45,199 nt of DNA from Lachnospiraceae bacterium (GTDB taxonomy: Bacteria; Bacillota; Clostridia; Lachnospirales; Lachnospiraceae): the NCBI GenBank assembly GCA_029007885.1, contig JAQXIR010000119.1:1-45199 (forward strand), in the 5' to 3' direction. Numbering within the stretch: position 1 is the first letter of the stretch; each line of letters begins with the position of its first letter. Of the stretch, positions 35,128 through 43,265 are shown piece by piece. Under the pieces are notes generated by a model, which worked only from the letters and a program-made list of their open reading frames with translations, had not been told where the DNA came from and did not search any database. The position numbers and the translations under genes were made by a program.

Positions 35128-38100
35128 TTATTTTTCTATACAAATTGTAACATTTTCTCCGTTTACATTCCACTCTTTCTTTACGGAGAATTCTGTTTCG
35201 AACGAGAATTCATCAGCAAGTACTTTTCCGGCAATTGCTGCTTCATTCTTTTTCACAATTTCTGCAAGTTTTGCATTATTTAAAACTGCTACTTTAATGT
35301 GGTCCATCACTTCAAAATCAGCCTCTTTACGCATCGTCTGAATCTTACTGATGATTTCGTATACAAATCCTTCTTCCACAAGTTCGTCGGTCAGCTTTGT
35401 ATCCATTACGACGGTAACGGTGTTATCTGCTTCCGTTACAAATCCTTCTTTCTGCACCATCGTAATTAAGAGGTCTTCTTCCGTAAGGGAAATTCCTTCA
35501 CCGTTATCTGTAAAGGTAAGTGCTCCCTTCTCTTTTAATTCATCCATCGCTGTATTGCCGTCAAGTGATGACAGTGTTTTCTGAATGAAACCGAGGTGTT
35601 TTCCGTATTTCGGGCCAACTGTCTTAAGTTGTGGCTTAAAGGTATATGTGGTGAAATCTCTTACATCATCGGTAAATGTCACTTTCTTTACATTCAGCTC
35701 ATCCTCGATAATTTCTTTGTAGAAGTCAGAAAGTGCATACGGAGCCTTCACAAACATAGTTCCAATCGGCTGGCGGTTTTTGATGTTTGCTGCATTTCTG
35801 CACGCACGACCCATAACAACAATATCAAGTACTTCATCCATATCCTGTTCGAGTTTCTTATCCACCATAGCAGCATCTGCAACCGGGAAATCACAAAGAT
35901 GGATACTTTCCGGAGCGTCCTTATCAATGCTTCTTACAAGGTTTTGATAGATTTCTTCCGTCATGAACGGAATCATCGGAGCTGCTGCTTTACATACGGT
36001 AACAAGTGCCGTATAAAGTGTCATATAGGCATTAATCTTATCCTGTTCCATGCCTTTTGCCCAGAAACGTTCTCTTCCGCGTCTGACATACCAGTTACTC
36101 ATTTCATCTACAAAATCCTGTAATGTTCTTGCTGCCTCCGGTATCCGGTAATTGAAAAGGTGATCGTCCACTTCGGATACCATCGTATTCATCTTGGAAA
36201 GAAGCCATTTATCCATAACCGACAATTTATCATATTCCAACTGGTATTTTGTTGCATCAAAATTGTCAATATTAGCATACAGTACAAAGAATGCATAGGT
36301 ATTCCAAAGGGTTCCCATGAATTTTCTCTGTCCCTCGGTAACAGCTTTTCCATGGAATCTGTTCGGGAGCCACGGAGCGGAGTTAATATAGAAATACCAG
36401 CGGATTGCATCTGCCCCATATGTTTCCAGTGCATCAAACGGGTCAACAGCATTTCCTTTTGATTTACTCATTTTTTGTCCGTTTTCATCCTGAACATGCC
36501 CCAGTACGATGACATTTTCATACGGTGCCTTATTGAATAACAGTGTAGACTCCGCAAGCAGAGAATAGAACCATCCTCTTGTCTGGTCTACCGCTTCGGA
36601 AATGAATTGTGCCGGGAACTGTTGTTCAAATACTTCTTTATTTTCAAACGGATAATGATGCTGCGCAAACGGCATTGCACCGGAGTCAAACCAGCAGTCA
36701 ATTACTTCCGGAACACGCTTCATCGTCTTACCGCATTTCGGACAGGTACAGGTGATTTCATCAATATACGGTCTGTGCAGTTCGACTGTTTTGGCAGCCG
36801 GATTACCGCTTAACTTTTCCAGTTCCTCTCTGGAACCGATTGACTCCTGATGACCGCAGTCTTCACATTCCCAGATATTAAGAGGAGTACCCCAATAACG
36901 GTTACGGGAAACACCCCAGTCCTGGATGTTCTCAAGCCAGTTGCCGAAACGTCCTTCTCCGATGGATTCCGGAATCCAGTTTACGGTCTTGTTGTTGCGT
37001 ACCAAATCATCACGTACGGCAGTCATCTTGATAAACCAGGATTCGCGTGCATAGTAAATTAACGGAGTATCACATCTCCAGCAGAACGGATAATCATGTT
37101 CAAACTTCGGTGCATCAAATAAAAGTCCTTTGGCATCCAAATCTTTTAATACCATCGGGTCAGCATCTTTTACAAAGACACCCGCATAAGAAGTTTCCTC
37201 TGTTAATTCTCCTTTTCCGTCAACAAGCTGTACAAACGGAAGTTCATATTTTCTTCCTACCTGCGCGTCATCTTCACCGAATGCCGGTGCAATATGAACG
37301 ATACCGGTACCGTCTGACATCGTTACATAACTGTCGCAGGTTACATAATATCCTTTTTTATGCTGTTTTTCACAAATATCTTTTGCAAAATCAAAAAGTG
37401 GCTCATATTCTTTATATTCCAAATCTTTTCCGAGGTAGTTTTCCAGTACTTCGTATGCAGCCACTCCGTTTTCTTTGTCTTCCAGTTTTCCCAAAACGGT
37501 ATCAAGAAGCGCTTCTGCCATATAATACGTATATCCGTCAGCTGCTTTTACCTTGCAGTAGTTTTCGTCCGGGTTCACACACAGTGCCACGTTACTCGGT
37601 AATGTCCACGGCGTTGTGGTCCATGCTAAGAAATAAGCATCTTCTCCGACTACTTTAAATCTTACAACTGCAGAACGTTCCTTTACACATTTGTACCCCT
37701 GTGCAACTTCATGAGAAGAAAGCGGCGTACCGCATCTTGGACAATATGGTACAATTTTAAATCCTTTGTACAGTAATCCCTTATCCCAAATCTGCTTTAA
37801 TGCCCACCATTCGGATTCAATAAAATCATCATGATATGTGACATACGGATCGTCCATGTCCGCCCAGAAACCGACCGTACCGGAGAAATCTTCCCACATA
37901 CCTTTGTATTTCCAAACACTTTCTTTACACTTTGTAATAAACGGGTCAAGACCGTACTCTTCAATCTGCTCTTTACCGTCAAGACCGAGCAGTTTTTCAA
38001 CTTCAAGTTCTACCGGAAGCCCATGAGTATCCCATCCTGCTTTTCTCGGAACCATATACCCTTTCATGGTACGGTAACGCGGAATCATGTCTTTGATTAC

Positions 38101-38286
38101 ACGTGTTAAAACATGACCGATATGCGGTTTTCCGTTTGCAGTCGGCGGTCCGTCATAAAATGTATAAGTAGGTCCCTCTTTACGATTTTCCATACTTTTT
38201 TTGAAAATGTCATTTTCACGCCAGAATTTTTCCGTTTCTTTTTCCCTGTCAACAAAATTCAGGTTTGTGTCAACTTTCTGATACAT
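35128..38286 (-). CDS. ileS: Isoleucyl-tRNA synthetase, long type
   Basis: Charges tRNA-Ile in the cytoplasm and edits valine. The 1052 residues fit the longer, eukaryote-like IleRS form. Class I motifs are PHIGHVLTRV (HIGH) and KMSKSKGN. The CP1 editing domain contains AWTTTPWTLPSN, and GWDTHGLPVE precedes it. Zinc-like cysteine pairs (for example CPRCG and CTCPKCG) are visible. I start at the ATG at 38286, behind GGAAG; the open frame extends to 38349 only because it runs into the leader. Expression is controlled by an isoleucine T-box. The long form is the one often less sensitive to mupirocin, which is family knowledge only. Confidence 0.96.
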   Translation of the reverse strand: MYQKVDTNLNFVDREKETEKFWRENDIFKKSMENRKEGPTYTFYDGPPTANGKPHIGHVLTRVIKDMIPRYRTMKGYMVPRKAGWDTHGLPVELEVEKLLGLDGKEQIEEYGLDPFITKCKESVWKYKGMWEDFSGTVGFWADMDDPYVTYHDDFIESEWWALKQIWDKGLLYKGFKIVPYCPRCGTPLSSHEVAQGYKCVKERSAVVRFKVVGEDAYFLAWTTTPWTLPSNVALCVNPDENYCKVKAADGYTYYMAEALLDTVLGKLEDKENGVAAYEVLENYLGKDLEYKEYEPLFDFAKDICEKQHKKGYYVTCDSYVTMSDGTGIVHIAPAFGEDDAQVGRKYELPFVQLVDGKGELTEETSYAGVFVKDADPMVLKDLDAKGLLFDAPKFEHDYPFCWRCDTPLIYYARESWFIKMTAVRDDLVRNNKTVNWIPESIGEGRFGNWLENIQDWGVSRNRYWGTPLNIWECEDCGHQESIGSREELEKLSGNPAAKTVELHRPYIDEITCTCPKCGKTMKRVPEVIDCWFDSGAMPFAQHHYPFENKEVFEQQFPAQFISEAVDQTRGWFYSLLAESTLLFNKAPYENVIVLGHVQDENGQKMSKSKGNAVDPFDALETYGADAIRWYFYINSAPWLPNRFHGKAVTEGQRKFMGTLWNTYAFFVLYANIDNFDATKYQLEYDKLSVMDKWLLSKMNTMVSEVDDHLFNYRIPEAARTLQDFVDEMSNWYVRRGRERFWAKGMEQDKINAYMTLYTALVTVCKAAAPMIPFMTEEIYQNLVRSIDKDAPESIHLCDFPVADAAMVDKKLEQDMDEVLDIVVMGRACRNAANIKNRQPIGTMFVKAPYALSDFYKEIIEDELNVKKVTFTDDVRDFTTYTFKPQLKTVGPKYGKHLGFIQKTLSSLDGNTAMDELKEKGALTFTDNGEGISLTEEDLLITMVQKEGFVTEADNTVTVVMDTKLTDELVEEGFVYEIISKIQTMRKEADFEVMDHIKVAVLNNAKLAEIVKKNEAAIAGKVLADEFSFETEFSVKKEWNVNGENVTICIEK

Positions 38287-38330
38287 CGCTTTCTTCCTTT
38301 CTTTACCTGCTTTTACAGCATCTGTGAAAA

Positions 38331-38350
38331 TGTGCGCCGCAAGGCGCACA
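38331..38350 (-). terminator. Second hairpin between the T-box and ileS
   Basis: A perfect GC-rich stem, TGTGCGCC (38331-38338) and GGCGCACA (38343-38350), with a 4-base loop, begins one base after the T-box terminator's T run. On the minus strand it is followed by TTTT. It could be a second terminator or a stabilising 5' hairpin. Confidence 0.65.
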
Positions 38351-38351
38351 T

Positions 38352-38582
38352 AAAAAAACCCGTCCTGAAAAGGACGGGTATATTCCCGGTAACCACCTTA
38401 ACATACTTCCATATGTCTCTCGCATAACGGTGAGATTCCGTTGGCGCCTACTTTCCTTCGGGCCAAGACTCAGAAGTGATTTTCCATTGTTTCCTACCGG
38501 TATCCGGTTCGCACCCTCCCGGACTCTCTGTAACGTTCAAAAACATGTACTGTCTTCGTCAAAGTCGTTATCTTTTATATCT
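38352..38582 (-). ncRNA. Isoleucine T-box riboswitch leader of ileS
   Basis: Read on the minus strand, the leader has a long stem I region, a specifier ATC (38478-38480) in the context AAAATCACTTCTGAG, and the T-box sequence AAGGTGGTTACCG (38387-38399). Its TGGT can pair with the ACCA end of tRNA-Ile. The leader ends in a terminator: ACCCGTCCT (38358-38366) and AGGACGGGT (38371-38379), then seven T residues. Uncharged tRNA-Ile is expected to stabilise the antiterminator and switch ileS on. Confidence 0.9.
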
Positions 38583-38588
38583 GTCGTA

Positions 38589-38618
38589 ATTATACGGCGG
38601 TAATTTGCGATTTGTCAA
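38589..38618 (-). promoter_or_regulatory. ileS promoter
   Basis: On the minus strand: -35 TTGACA (38613-38618), 18-base spacer, -10 TATAAT (38589-38594). Both boxes are perfect consensus. The -35 is about 20 bases from the stop of the upstream gene. Confidence 0.8.
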
Positions 38619-38639
38619 GGCAGGAAATGGAAATCTCAG

Positions 38640-38999
38640 TTACTCGATGCTCTTCTTTGTCTTAATTGATGCAATAACTGCCAGAATTGCATTAATCAAG
38701 CACCACACTGACCATACAACTAGGTCGCTATAATTTCCATATCCGGCAAATCCGAGCAGTGCTGCAAGTCCAAATAAAATAATCAGCGCAATATTTCCGC
38801 CTTTTCCGGTGGATTTTCTGGAGGCAATAGAAACAATGCCACCCGCAAGCATAAGAATTGCAACAACAAAACCAAATGATCCGGATGAGCTACCATTCTC
38901 TTCCAAAGTATTAACGATTCCTGCTGCACAAGATTGGAATGTTACAACAGCAAACAGAATAATTGATAAAATACCTGATACAAGTTTCCATGTTTTCAT
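38640..38999 (-). CDS. Small four-helix membrane protein
   Basis: No function known to me. The 119 residues hold four likely membrane helices, at about 6-28, 41-61, 67-86 and 91-112, with a short Ser/Gly loop (ENGSSSGSFG) between the first two and a basic C-terminus (KTKKSIE). Similar short proteins are common in Lachnospiraceae beside secreted domain-repeat proteins, as I recall. It follows the two-repeat secreted protein by 24 bases and is likely last in that operon. Confidence 0.72.
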   Translation of the reverse strand: MKTWKLVSGILSIILFAVVTFQSCAAGIVNTLEENGSSSGSFGFVVAILMLAGGIVSIASRKSTGKGGNIALIILFGLAALLGFAGYGNYSDLVVWSVWCLINAILAVIASIKTKKSIE

Positions 39000-39023
39000 T
39001 TGAATTGTTCTCCCTGTTTATTT

Positions 39024-39953
39024 TTATTGAGCTGAGAAGGTAATGGCATCGGAATCGGTAATTGTACTATAGGAATCAGCATCGTAAATATGGAATTTCA
39101 GTTCTACTTCTTCAATTGCCGTTATTCCGTTTTCCTCTAAATCACTTGAAAAAATTGTAATGTCATCGATTGCTTTTTTACCGTCATAAACGGTTGTAGA
39201 GAATATCGGATTCATCATAAATCCGTTAATTGACATATCATCTACCGAGATACCCACATTTTTACCGGATGTATTTTCACAATAAAGAAGAATTGCTGTC
39301 CCCCAGAAACTGTTCTCATCTACTGCTTTGCCGACAATTCTGATACCACCCTCATTATAAAGCTCCGTTCCCGCGTCATTCGGAGTCGTATCCATATTGG
39401 CATACTCCGAGGTCTGAATTGTTACACAGTCTGAGTCAAAGATCTTATCCATAGAATCGGAATCATAAATATGAAAATAGATTTCAACCTGCCCAACTGT
39501 ATCGATTCCGGCTGCTTTCAGTCCGGAACTTGATAAGTAAATCGTATCGTTTGCTTTCTTACCGGCTGCAACTTCTGTTGCAAAAAGATCCGATATCATA
39601 TAATCATTTACAATCAATGCCGTGCATCCAATTGTAATATTTTGTGTTGAATTATTCACAACCAGTAGTTTTATCCCGTCTCCCCAAATGCTATCCGATA
39701 CATACTCTGTTGCGGTAATCACAATGTCATTCTGGTCAATCAGAATCTGTTCATCTATTGTGATATCTGTAGAACTTTTCGAATTTTCTGTTGTCTCCTG
39801 ACTTTCGCTGCTTTCTCCTGCCTGTGATTCGCTGTTATCTGTTGTGACAATTTCTTTTGTATCCTGAGAATTTGATGAACCGCTTCCAAGTGCCATCATT
39901 GCAAAAAGAGACAGACATAACACCACTGCTAACCATTTCAATTTTTCCCTCAT
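39024..39953 (-). CDS. Secreted protein with two tandem repeat domains
   Basis: Exported protein of unknown function. The 309 residues have a signal peptide ending ALGSGSS, where a serine stands at the place a lipobox cysteine would take. A Ser/Glu/Thr-rich linker follows (about 25-70). Two related domains come next, about 73-185 and 198-309. They align through SIWGDGIKLLVVNNST with SFWGTAILLYCENTSG, then through AAGKKANDTIYLSSSGLKAAGI with YDGKKAIDDITIFSSDLEENGI (shown here in fragments of each), and VEIYFHIYDSDS with VELKFHIYDADS. The start overlaps the stop of the VanZ-like gene (ATGA, 39950-39953), so translation is coupled. Confidence 0.78.
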   Translation of the reverse strand: MREKLKWLAVVLCLSLFAMMALGSGSSNSQDTKEIVTTDNSESQAGESSESQETTENSKSSTDITIDEQILIDQNDIVITATEYVSDSIWGDGIKLLVVNNSTQNITIGCTALIVNDYMISDLFATEVAAGKKANDTIYLSSSGLKAAGIDTVGQVEIYFHIYDSDSMDKIFDSDCVTIQTSEYANMDTTPNDAGTELYNEGGIRIVGKAVDENSFWGTAILLYCENTSGKNVGISVDDMSINGFMMNPIFSTTVYDGKKAIDDITIFSSDLEENGITAIEEVELKFHIYDADSYSTITDSDAITFSAQ

Positions 39954-40384
39954 TTCATTTTCCTCCTCAAAAGTAACTTTTTTATAATAAAAACAGCAAT
40001 TACCTCTGCCAAAAGTTCAACTATGATGTCATACCAGTCAAATGTTCCTTTAACAACAGGGGTAATCTGAAGAAATTCCATAACTGCTGAAAATAGAGAT
40101 GCTATCAGAAAAGTCTTCAATAAATATGCTGCATTATTATCTAAGAAATAATATAAAGTAAAAATAAGTGCGTATCCCCACAACATATCCGGCAGATAAT
40201 TTCTCATTATTCTAATTGCCGGATTGACTGCGGTAATATCTGAAATATGGATTCCTTTCCCAATTAGGAAATCCATTCTTTTGACAAATATGACTTCCGG
40301 TGATATCAGATAATAAATAATCGCTCCAAGAAAAATAGGAATTATGATATTCCACAAAATCACCTTTGTTTTCAGTTTTTCCAT
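39950..40384 (-). CDS. VanZ-like membrane protein
   Basis: A 144-residue polytopic protein with four likely helices. The pattern LPDMLWGYALIFTL, then MEFLQ, then GTFDWYDIIVELLAEVIAVF matches the VanZ family layout. VanZ of enterococci gives teicoplanin tolerance; most VanZ-like proteins have no proven role. The ATG at 40384 has only a weak ribosome site. A TGC-TACAAT extended -10 (minus strand, 40407-40415) may give it its own promoter, 70 bases after the HTH gene. It is translationally coupled to the downstream secreted protein. Confidence 0.75.
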   Translation of the reverse strand: MEKLKTKVILWNIIIPIFLGAIIYYLISPEVIFVKRMDFLIGKGIHISDITAVNPAIRIMRNYLPDMLWGYALIFTLYYFLDNNAAYLLKTFLIASLFSAVMEFLQITPVVKGTFDWYDIIVELLAEVIAVFIIKKLLLRRKMK

Positions 40385-40406
40385 GTTGTATGCCGTCTTT
40401 CACAAT

Positions 40407-40415
40407 ATTGTAGCA
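40407..40415 (-). promoter_or_regulatory. Candidate internal promoter for the VanZ-like operon
   Basis: TGC-TACAAT on the minus strand is an extended -10. No good -35 is present at the usual distance. Confidence 0.35.
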
Positions 40416-40454
40416 TATAAAATTACGCTCCGTTGCCCCTCCCAAGGTGGCAAT

Positions 40455-40916
40455 TTAATCCTGCCTTCCACTCGTCCTTAGAGGTTCCATTCCGTTTTCC
40501 TTCAACAGAGCATTTACATCAATGATACTTCCCGGGCGCTGATTAAATATAATCATGAGTAATGCATCTCTCGGTATCTTTACATATAACTGTGGCATTT
40601 CGTATTCTTTCAAAGCCTTCTGCGTTTCCTCCAAAGAAAAGTCTGCCGCATAACAGATTCTTAAAATTACATCTCTCTGCTTTGTCCTTTTTTCACCGGA
40701 AAGCAGTTTATAACCGTATCTTTCCGGAATATCCGCTTTTAAAAAAACGTTTTGCTGTGTAACTCCCTTTTGTCTGAACAGTTCTTTCACATACACTGAA
40801 AAAGAATCGATACTGGTTGTCATACTATCCTTATTTTCTTTATAAAATTTTGCAAACTCATTAACATGGGTGCTTCCCAGAACGTTCTCTAATTCTTTTG
40901 TATTTTTTTCGTTCAT
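40455..40916 (-). CDS. Helix-turn-helix protein paired with a divergent kinase
   Basis: Putative DNA-binding protein. The 153 residues have a central helix-turn-helix-like stretch (about 40-100: YVKELFRQKGVTQQNVFLKA, then YGYKLLSGEKRTKQRDVILR). A conserved-looking C-terminal part contains LYVKIPRDALLMIIF and NALLKENGMEPL. The pattern resembles HTH proteins that sit beside bacterial Ser/Thr kinases in Firmicutes, from my recollection. I start at the ATG at 40916, behind GGAGG; the longer frame to 40979 runs across the kinase start. It is divergent from the kinase with 54 bases between, and precedes the VanZ-like gene. Confidence 0.75.
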   Translation of the reverse strand: MNEKNTKELENVLGSTHVNEFAKFYKENKDSMTTSIDSFSVYVKELFRQKGVTQQNVFLKADIPERYGYKLLSGEKRTKQRDVILRICYAADFSLEETQKALKEYEMPQLYVKIPRDALLMIIFNQRPGSIIDVNALLKENGMEPLRTSGRQD

Positions 40917-40931
40917 TCTATGCCTCCAGTC

Positions 40932-40940
40932 TGATATAAT
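40932..40940 (+). promoter_or_regulatory. Kinase gene promoter, extended -10
   Basis: TGA-TATAAT is a strong extended -10. The -35 position falls on the start codon region of the divergent HTH gene, so HTH binding or transcription there could interfere with it. Confidence 0.55.
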
Positions 40941-40970
40941 ATGTCTAAATAGATTGAAAGGAATCGTAAT

Positions 40971-42038
40971 ATGGATCATTTAGACCGACCAGCTATTTCA
41001 AACTACAAAACCATAGCCGTCTTAAATGAAGCACATAAGGTATATCTTGTTCAACATCGGGAGTCCTGCCAAATTTATGTCGAGAAAGTACTTGATGTTT
41101 ATAACAGTCAGGTTTATCAGTACCTTTATGAAAATCATTTTAGCGGTATTCCCAAGATAGAAGAACTTTATGAAGATACTAATCAGCTTATTGTCGTCGA
41201 AGAGTATATCGCAGGACAGTCTTTGCAGGATATCATTGATCATTCTGTTCTGAATATTGAACTTATTTTTCACTATATGATAGAATTATGTAAAATTTTG
41301 GAACATACACATGCTGTCAATCCACCGATTATACATCGAGATATTAAGCCTTCCAATATTATTGTGACATCATTCAATAACGTCGTTCTGTTAGATTTTA
41401 ATGCTGCAAAATACTACTCTGATGGTAGTTCCTCTGATACGGTTTTACTAGGCACAAAAGGATATGCCGCGCCGGAACAGTATGGATTTGGTTCTTCTGC
41501 TCCCCAGACCGATATTTATGCCTTGGGAATTCTGTTAAAAGAAATGACCGCATCTCTTATTAATTCAACATCCATATTTGACCCTGTGATCGCAAAGTGT
41601 ACCCAGATGAATCCATCTGATCGATATTCTTCCATTGCAGAATTAAAAAGCGCCTTACAACAGCTAGCACATCCAACTGTTCAAGCGGTTGAAGAACCTT
41701 TTTCCTTAAAATCATTAATCTTTCCGGGCTATCGGACAAAGACCCCTTGGCATATGATTGTTGCAACTCCGATCTATGCCTTTATCTTTTGGTTATCCCT
41801 ATCCTTGGAAATAAAAGGTGCTTCCATTTCTAAGTTATGGTTGGAAAGGATTTGTTTCTTATTGATGATGCTATCCATTGTTTTCGGTTCCTTTAATTAT
41901 CTCGGAATGCAGAAATATTTTCCTCTTTGCATGTGTAAAAACCGAATTCTCCATTATCTTGGCATCATACTTCTGGATTTTTTATTAGTTATGGCTTTTA
42001 TGATGCTTTTGATTATTACTGAATCCCTACTTTGTTAG
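40971..42038 (+). CDS. Membrane-anchored Ser/Thr protein kinase
   Basis: Hanks-type kinase with an N-terminal cytoplasmic catalytic domain (about 10-235) and three C-terminal membrane helices (about 261-281, 296-316, 329-353). The catalytic loop is HRDIKPSN from residue 122. The metal motif is DFN (142-144) in place of DFG, and the activation end is GTKGYAAPEQ. The ATP lysine is likely in YVEKVLD. A clear glycine-rich loop is missing (AVLNEAHKVYLV). There are no PASTA repeats, so it is not the usual PrkC. The ATG follows AAAGGAA. It is divergent from the HTH gene and has two hairpins downstream. Confidence 0.88.
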   Translation: MDHLDRPAISNYKTIAVLNEAHKVYLVQHRESCQIYVEKVLDVYNSQVYQYLYENHFSGIPKIEELYEDTNQLIVVEEYIAGQSLQDIIDHSVLNIELIFHYMIELCKILEHTHAVNPPIIHRDIKPSNIIVTSFNNVVLLDFNAAKYYSDGSSSDTVLLGTKGYAAPEQYGFGSSAPQTDIYALGILLKEMTASLINSTSIFDPVIAKCTQMNPSDRYSSIAELKSALQQLAHPTVQAVEEPFSLKSLIFPGYRTKTPWHMIVATPIYAFIFWLSLSLEIKGASISKLWLERICFLLMMLSIVFGSFNYLGMQKYFPLCMCKNRILHYLGIILLDFLLVMAFMMLLIITESLLC

Positions 42039-42074
42039 CAATGACGTTATTATACCATTATTTCATGAGGATTG

Positions 42075-42100
42075 TTGCCACCACAAAGGTGGCAATTTTT
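42075..42100 (+). terminator. Kinase gene terminator
   Basis: TTGCCACC (42075-42082) and GGTGGCAA (42088-42095) with a 5-base loop, followed by five T residues. Confidence 0.75.
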
Positions 42101-42109
42101 ATCTTTATA

Positions 42110-42166
42110 AAAAATAAAAATCAGCATAACTTACGAGAATCATCTCCAAAAGCTATGCTGATTTTT
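42110..42166 (-). terminator. Terminator of the MBL-fold gene
   Basis: A perfect 13-bp stem, 42116-42128 with 42154-42166 (core TCAGCATA / TATGCTGA), then T-rich sequence on the minus strand. Confidence 0.7.
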
Positions 42167-42194
42167 GTTTTCTATATTTATTTATAAGATTCCA

Positions 42195-43001
42195 TCATTT
42201 CAAAAATATTTCCTCCAAATCGTCCGGTACAAAAAGATTGCCGGTAAAATAGGCCTTTCCTTCTTCGGTATAAAGTTCTTTACGCTTATTTATGTTTTTA
42301 TCTTCCGTATGATACAGTATCAGATTCTTAACGTTAAGCATTTCTGCATTTTCGCACGCCTCTTTAACAGTTGCATGGAATTTTTCATACGGTTTGAAAA
42401 CTTCCCTGTCCCGGTAGAGGCAGAATGCTTCATGCAAAAGCCAGTCACTGCCTGCCGCATACGGATATTCACATTCACGATAGTATTCATCTCCGATGAA
42501 GGTAAATTTCTGACCGTTATTAAGCTGCATTGTGAAGCCGTATTGTTTTGCTTTATCGGAACAAATGTCAAAAAATTGTACGTCGTAATCCAGAATCTGT
42601 ACTCTCTCATCGTGTTGAAGCGGATGAATGAAAATTCGTTTTCCAATCATATCAAAAAACTTTTTCTGAACGGTCAACTGCGTAATCGTTAAAACCGTAT
42701 CCATTAGTCCGCTGTGACAGTAAATATGAAGATTTCCTTCATACTCACCGCGCTTCATCTTGGTTGCTGCCATGCGTATCATCCATACAATTCCGAGGAT
42801 ATGGTCGGTATGCTCATGGCTTAGAAATATATGATGAATCTTTTGAAGCGGAATCTTAGCTTTTTCGAGTTGGGAAAGGATTCCGTTTCCTCCTCCGGTG
42901 TCAATCAGAAAATATTCTTCATTATCTTGCAGGGCAAAGCAGGTGTTATAACACTTCGTAACGGTTGCATTACCGGTGCCGAGCATAATCAGTTTCTCCA
43001 T
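42195..43001 (-). CDS. MBL-fold metallo-hydrolase, RNase Z-like
   Basis: Metal-dependent hydrolase of the metallo-beta-lactamase fold. The 268 residues carry the LGTGNA opening, the dinuclear metal motif SHEHTDH (His62, His64, Asp66, His67), FIGDEYY supplying a further ligand, and a late histidine in LILYHTED. The layout is nearer to RNase Z and other LGTGxA hydrolases than to lactamases, but the exosite arm typical of RNase Z is not evident. Substrate unknown. The ATG follows GGAGG. It is divergent from pncB. Confidence 0.85.
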   Translation of the reverse strand: MEKLIMLGTGNATVTKCYNTCFALQDNEEYFLIDTGGGNGILSQLEKAKIPLQKIHHIFLSHEHTDHILGIVWMIRMAATKMKRGEYEGNLHIYCHSGLMDTVLTITQLTVQKKFFDMIGKRIFIHPLQHDERVQILDYDVQFFDICSDKAKQYGFTMQLNNGQKFTFIGDEYYRECEYPYAAGSDWLLHEAFCLYRDREVFKPYEKFHATVKEACENAEMLNVKNLILYHTEDKNINKRKELYTEEGKAYFTGNLFVPDDLEEIFLK

Positions 43002-43127
43002 ATCTTCCTCCGTCTCTATCTTACGAACTCTCTGTTTTTGAGAGTGTTATAATAAAGTCTAACAGCAAGGCAAACAGAATGCAACCCAAAAAGACCACCC
43101 TGATTCACTTTCCAATTCTTTTCTGTC

Positions 43128-43141
43128 TTTACAGTTGTAAA
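43128..43141. promoter_or_regulatory. 14-base palindrome upstream of the pncB promoter
   Basis: TTTACA-GT-TGTAAA is a perfect inverted repeat lying five bases before the predicted -35. It is a plausible operator for a regulator of NAD salvage; I do not assign the regulator. Confidence 0.45.
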
Positions 43142-43145
43142 ATCA

Positions 43146-43174
43146 TTGATTTTTTCCATTGAATATCTTATTAT
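43146..43174 (+). promoter_or_regulatory. pncB promoter
   Basis: -35 TTGATT (43146-43151), 17-base spacer, -10 TATTAT (43169-43174), about 90 bases before the chosen start. Confidence 0.5.
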
Positions 43175-43265
43175 TTGTTTAATGCTATTCTTTTGGTGGT
43201 ATTCTACCTATAAGATGTCATCAGGATTAACAAAATTCTTATATGAGAAAACGGAGGTCTTCTTT

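Noticed and set aside
38287-38349. N-terminal extension of IleRS
   Set aside because: The extra codons come from the T-box leader hairpin region; the ATG at 38286 has the ribosome site and the family N-terminus.
35351-38427. Many open frames opposite ileS, including a 203-residue one
   Set aside because: All overlap strongly conserved IleRS sequence on the other strand, with no start signals.
40436-40456. Terminator after the HTH gene
   Set aside because: A five-bp TTGCC/GGCAA stem exists but no T run follows on the minus strand.
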